Shown: positions 58,370 through 64,000 of the stretch, in pieces
How the letters are laid out: each line of letters starts with the position of its first letter
Position numbering within the stretch: position 1 is the first letter of the stretch
Source of the DNA: Helicoverpa zea
Lineage: Eukaryota; Arthropoda; Insecta; Lepidoptera; Noctuidae
Assembly (NCBI RefSeq): GCF_022581195.2
Contig: NC_061469.1
Span: 10,162,501 to 10,226,500, forward strand
Direction: 5' to 3'
DNA length: 64,000 bases
The notes under the pieces: generated by a model
Databases searched by the model: none
What the model saw: only the letters and a program-made list of their open reading frames with translations
Told to the model about the DNA's origin: nothing
Position numbers and translations under genes: made by a program

Positions 58370-61300
58370 ATATACACAGGTAAACCAGTAGTTTTTATAG
58401 ATTCTGTTTAATTACTAAAAGTTTCCGCAATAATAATACGTAGACCGCACCTGCCGTGTTTCAATAAATACGCTATAATTCAATTAGATGACTGTAATGG
58501 CCGCTACATGGCCGCGTATGGGCGCAGACGTCATTAAGAGCAAATTGGCGCAAACGCAGGAACATTAACATTCTAGAGCATGCGCCAATCTAGAAACTGA
58601 ACATCGCTTTAAGAGGTTAGAAACTTTGTGCGTTAAGCTGCTGGTTGATTGCAGCGAGCAAGCCGCGAACTTGAATGGAGTTGGCAGACTTTTCTTAAGA
58701 ACCTCATAATTAAATGTCTTTTGGAGCTCTTCGTTCATGATTAGGCTAGAACAAATAATACATACAATTATCTAGCTATTTCCTATCTTTTACTTAACAC
58801 AACTTAGGCAAACAGGTGAATGGCTAATCTTAACATGTGACTAATTTTTTATCAGCAATAAATACAATGAAAGTAGTAAATTACCTAAGTACTTTTGAAT
58901 TGAGATTCTGAAAAACCCACCTGAATATGTGATTCATTCATAATCTGTAGGAAAACAATAAACTAATTTCGTATTCTTTGATAAAATTATGCTAATCTAT
59001 AAACGTGATCGGTAATAGTACGGATAATACTGTATTATTCTGTGAGTAATCAGTGTGTCGCGCGGATATATTTATTAAAGGGCCTACATAAAACTTTATC
59101 TCTTATCTTTCGATAGTAAAAACACTCGGTAAATAAAACTAAAAACCAAAACAAATTCTGTTTTCTATTTCCAATATAAGAGCTTGTGAGAAAACTGCAC
59201 AGTCTTACGTTCATTTCATCCGTCGCTTGCTCGCGTAAATGAATCACAGCTTAATGATTTTCACTCGCTGACCGATAGTAGACGATTTCGCCTCGTGTCT
59301 GGAACACATCGAGAAAATGCAGTCATAGATAAAAACTGACCGGGAATTGAGAAACGGAAGAAAGTTGGAAACGCGTGAAAGGAGGAAACTTGCTTTGCTG
59401 AATTTCATTTTATGTGTTTTTTCGTTATTTATAGCTTTAACTATATAATTATTGCCGTATTATATCGGTGTTTGATTGTTTTTTAATAGAATATGTGTGT
59501 CATATTTTTACTGTCTATTTGGCCCATAACTACGCATGAAACACAAATATTATACTTATGTAGTCACGCTTGAGGATATAACTGTCAACTATTTTTCACG
59601 TTAAGTTTTCAAAGTAAACAGTTTTTTTTTTAAGAAAAACGGTTCTTTATGTGAACTTGAGTTTAAATGTCATACTTGATTACTAGACTATTTAGTTCCT
59701 TTTTATTCAAAGATGTACATACTTTAGTCATAAATTATAATTAAAACAAGAAATTAGCGTTCATAATCCCAATTCTACCGTTACGATTTCTTAAACAAGC
59801 AGCATACAACTGTTGAACAATCGCGTGCGAAAAATCTTTAAAAAATAGTGCACATAACTAGTTATTTATCTAAGTTACAGTTATTATTTAGTGTCTAATA
59901 TTAGGAAATATAATTGTAACTAGTAACTACATTCACTGGTTACTTATTACGAGTGTTGTAGTGAATGTGTGCGAAAAATTACATCTGGATTATTTTCGTC
60001 AAAATTAAATAATAATGCTAAAATTAGAAGATGCTGCAGTAACTTTTGTTTGAAGATGATGAAATTATGTAATATTTTATAACAATAGTGTAAAGTAAAG
60101 AGGTACTCTGAATATGTAGATATAGCATTCGTAGTTATGTATGTACATGAAACTCTACATATATGTAGATGCCCATGCAGCTCTCATGAAATTAGCTAGT
60201 TCTGTGGAGAAAAAATATTATTTTGACCAATTTTCTGTGTCATTTTGAAAGAAACTTGGCATTTAAAAGATTTTTTACTTTCTTGTGTTTGTTTCTGAAA
60301 ACCACATTCTCGCGCTATCCTAGTTTCTTGCCTTGCAATGTTTTTCCCACATCCGAAATTACTTACTTTATACGTACCTACTTCTAGTTGGTTGTTTCTG
60401 ATGACCATCTACGAAAGTCCTACTAACCTACTGCAGGGTACATTTATATTAAAAAAACACACTTAACAGTTACTTGAAACACTAACGAGAGTAACCGTAG
60501 AAGTTTTCGCACGTCAACACTAGAGGGCGTTGACCTCGCGATAATTTTACGTTTTCAACACTCACCAACAGTAATTTGTGTAATTAAAGCATGATTCCGT
60601 TGCGAAAATTAATTGTATAGTAATATAATTATTCTTTATTGTAGCCGTATTTCATTAAGTGCTATGAAAGCAACATTTTCATGTTGTGTGAAGACTTTTA
60701 ATTGCTGCAGTGTATAGGTAATAAAACAATTTGTTTGCTATTGATACTGAAAATGAAAGGAAAAGAAGGTTAAAGCACGTTTTGAGCTAATTAAATGTCT
60801 GTCTAGTGATTGATAGAGAAATAGTGAAGTGAGCAAGGACTTTGTGTACACGATTCTGTCTTATATCTACGTATATAAAATTATAAGTATAGCGGTACAT
60901 AAGTGCAGTATTAAAACATTTTGTAAGATCAGTCGTGCTTTTAAATATTTCAGATCTTTTAAGTAAGTCTTTACTTTGACTATTAATCAATGAAATGTTT
61001 TCAAATATCAATTTGAATATTAAAAATCAGAATAAATATAGATATTTGAAAAGGATAATTTACCTATATACTATTAACTGGTATGCAGTTACCATAGCGG
61101 TAGATTACACATTCCACTTTTTAAACTTAGTTTAGCAAGCTGTACTAACCGCAGGTTTAAATGGTGGTTTGCTTTTCACGGCCGCTGAACATTAAGGTTT
61201 TAATATATCTTACTGTAACAGTACTAAATAATTTGCCTGCATAAAGATAAGCTCTGATTGTGTAATAATAACCAATCTAGAAACTACCGTTGCTTGAAAC

Positions 61301-64000
61301 ATTTCTGTAATAATCTTCTATGCAGGTAAACCAAGCCTTCCAAATAATCTCTTAACAAAACTTGTATACAGTCCTTTAAAAAAGCCGTAGGAGAAAAATA
61401 TTAGAAAGGATTGTTGCCTCATATTCCGAGGATAGTGAAACTGGTCATAAAACCAACAGTTTATTTGACTATTCAATGTAACAACAAAATAATCAACTAG
61501 CCACTACCACTCCCACATTCTCTTTATTTTATGGAGCTAAATACTCCTTGGTCTAAAGGGCCTCGGTTCATCGACACGAGACGTAACAAAAAACGCGCGT
61601 ACAAGCGTGACACTATGGCCGCGCCTGCTTTTTTTTGCGCACACGTGTGCACTTGTTCCGCCATGCCTAATTACCAACGCGACGATAAGATTCATTTTGT
61701 TTTAACGGTTGGAACTATTGTTGGATCTATTGTAACTTGAGACAGATGTTAAAATAGGTTATGCGAAAATGCGAATTAGACAAATATAGTGTGTTTTCGC
61801 ACATGTTTTACTGTATTACAAAAAGGAAGTTATATGTTTGTGTATCAAGGAAATTTTCCGGCAATTTCAAACTTAATTGCAACTGAAAGGCGTGAACGCA
61901 ATTTATTGAGTTGCTTGTCAGGAATGTTATCTATGATTTCGTGCCAGTTTACACGCACTTTTACATAATTACGGTGTAAGTATGGGGAAAGTGATTTACG
62001 TGGAAATCTGCTATGTGACCTCTATGACACGGCAAGGTAACCGCTAATTTGTCTGTGCAACCCACTTTCGAGAGCTCTTTGTTTCCCGCGGTAAGTCATC
62101 TGACGTATGTCAGCTTATTGTTTTAAAAGCGTTGCAGAAATTCACGCCACAAACTAGAATTTGAATTATTCCTTCACTTTTCACTGTTCTAGATTTGAAA
62201 ATGGATATTTTTTTTTCTTTTATACATTGAAATATGGTCAAGGTGGTCGGCATAAATTCCAAGGTTGTCTTTAGTATGTTCGATCTTTTAAACACAAAGG
62301 TCTTGAACAATCTAGTAGGACCTACTTATCGCGTTTACTATACATGAATTAATTAAACACACACTTATCGCGTGTTAGACATGTTACTGGTTCAAAACTC
62401 CTTTCGTTCCTAGATCGGAATTTAATGTATTTTCAGCCAGTTCTATATTCCACGGTTCAAAGTTGTGAAACCTGAATAGTAAGTTGCAGGCTTGCAGTGC
62501 GCTTGCGCAACGTATGCGCATAATCAAACAGCGATAAATCAAAGCTGATAGTTGTGACAGCGATATGATTGCTGTTATTATCCTTCAAGAACCTTACGAT
62601 ATAATTTATTAGCACAGAATAAGCTCACGAATTTTTAAATTGCCTTTAAGGGGTCAATTGGTATGTTCGCTGTTGCTTTTGACTTTAAAAAGTTCTTGTG
62701 GGAAAATGTCCGTAAGCAAATATTTAATTTTTGAGAACTAAAACATCAGGTTTCAATTATTTCTTTCACAATAATGCAATATTTCAATATTTAAATAAAT
62801 ACCAATGTTTTGTTAAGTAGACTTTAGTTTTGTTAAACTCGTTTCAACTTTATGTGATTGATTTAAATTATTTTTTTTTTATTTAAAAATTAAATTTCAC
62901 AAGATTTCATCATTAAGGTAGACCCTTTGATGACTTCATCTAATACAGTTATTCTGTCCATTACGCGAATGTGTGCCATGTCAACGTTTGCTTTCATAAA
63001 GTTTATTATTTTTTGGAATACTTCTCACAGGGACAAAGAAGTGGTTTTGGTGTTAATTGCCTTCAATATTAGTGAAGTGGGTTGCGCCAAATTGTTCTAT
63101 AGTAAGTGGACGATGTTGACCTGTCAACATGACCTGTTGGTTCGGCGAAATGGACATAATGGTTTTGTTAATAAGGAAAGTATATCTGGGCGTTTGTTTG
63201 GCTAGTAATTAATTTCTCCTTTTGGTATTCTAAGGGAATTTTCAAAATAATAACTGAACTTAAGTTTAACTTTGCCCTAACCTATCGTAAAATCTTGCAA
63301 ATCGTACTCCATAACGAAGTCAAAAAATACATTATTACTCTACACAATTTATCATTTTTACCAACAAAAACAAGCATTAAAAACTAAGTGCAGCTTCATT
63401 GCACATAGCATTAAGCTCGCAGACTGAACTTTACTGTATCCTTGACCTCCCCGGGGTCACGCCCACCCTGCGCCCGCGCATACTTTCTTCTTCATCGAGC
63501 AAGGATCTTGCTTGCCGCGGTAATTCAAGGCGAACATGACGTAATGCCGTTTCAAGTTTTTGATATGTATTTTTGGATTAAATTATGTATGACATAATCA
63601 TTGCCTTTTTTGTGAAGCTTTAAAGTTGTAGTGTATCGAATTAAATTTGAATTTTTTGCACGTGTTGAGGAGGCTTGGTTATTTTTTTCACGTCTGATTT
63701 AATTGATGAAAAGCTACTTTTGTTTTTCTTCTCTTATTAACGTTATTCCTTTCTATATTCTATATCTTATATTCTTTTCTTATTACAAGAGCCTGTAGGT
63801 GAAATTGGTATTGATTTGATAAAGTATAGCTTCTGTAAGTTCTAAGTAAACTCGCAAGGAACATATTGATAGATATACACATAGAATAGATGAATAATAC
63901 AGCCTCCAGAAACTTAAATGACCAATCAAGGGATCGTAAACTCAATTCAGTTTAGGATATTATCATGCTCCGGTCAACTCTTTACAGAACTACAAGAATT
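58370..64000. other. AT-rich region without a recognised gene
   Basis: No exon is supported. CCCGCG|GTAAGTC at 62091 and the GC-rich patch at 63440-63530 (TGACCTCCCCGGGGTCACGC) could be parts of further exons or promoters but have no supporting motif. The stretch at 61531-61740 has a short frame starting MELNTPWSKG whose DNA resembles a repeat start also seen near 44782. Confidence 0.45.

Overview
This is eukaryotic nuclear DNA, almost certainly from a moth or butterfly (Lepidoptera). The evidence is small exons with GT-AG introns, AT-rich background, Helitron-like elements of the Lep1 type (TC start, CTAG end, inserted between A and T), tRNA-derived SINEs with lepidopteran-style tails, hAT and foldback MITEs, and RTE-like and R1/jockey-like LINE remnants. 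There is no bacterial or viral gene system here and no CRISPR array.

Layout. Positions 1-7.5 kb: old degenerate sequence with no recognised gene, ending in a foldback MITE and a candidate minus-strand first exon (7586-7666). 8.37-9.2 kb: a two-exon Myb/SANT-like (zeste-type) DNA-binding protein gene. 9.2-13.2 kb: repeat-rich spacer. 13.26-14.84 kb: a two-exon thioredoxin-domain membrane protein (TXNDC15). 15.1-17.2 kb: a MITE-like element split by a hAT element with a perfect 8-bp target duplication; the hAT itself holds pieces of two dead LINEs. 17.5-18.6 kb: a second Myb/SANT-like gene on the minus strand, with an intronic MITE and a probable frameshift. 19.27-21.3 kb: a small membrane-type ORF followed after 65 nt by the glyoxylate/hydroxypyruvate reductase gene (GRHPR), which has a potential second, mitochondrial start.

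From 22 kb to the right end I recognise no protein-coding exon. The striking feature there is a core promoter at 22085, with a consensus arthropod initiator and a DPE at exactly +28, followed by a short exon with a strong splice donor (22208). A 47-bp internal exon candidate that is closed in all frames lies at 48291-48337, and a CpG-richer exon candidate lies near 38.06-38.31 kb. The simplest reading is that the right-hand 40 kb is 5'UTR and first-intron sequence of a long gene transcribed rightwards, whose coding part lies beyond the window. This interval also carries Helitrons, SINEs, a 122-bp tandem satellite, a 168-bp near-perfect palindrome, a retroposon fragment with a perfect 17-bp target duplication, and a 2.2-kb inverted-repeat element with a 1-kb Helitron inside it.

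The genes do not form a pathway: two transposon-type DNA-binding proteins, one ER thioredoxin-like protein and one glyoxylate-metabolism enzyme. Gene calls rest on reading the translated sequence against known family motifs; no alignment or expression data were available. Repeat families are named from motif recognition and remain provisional.
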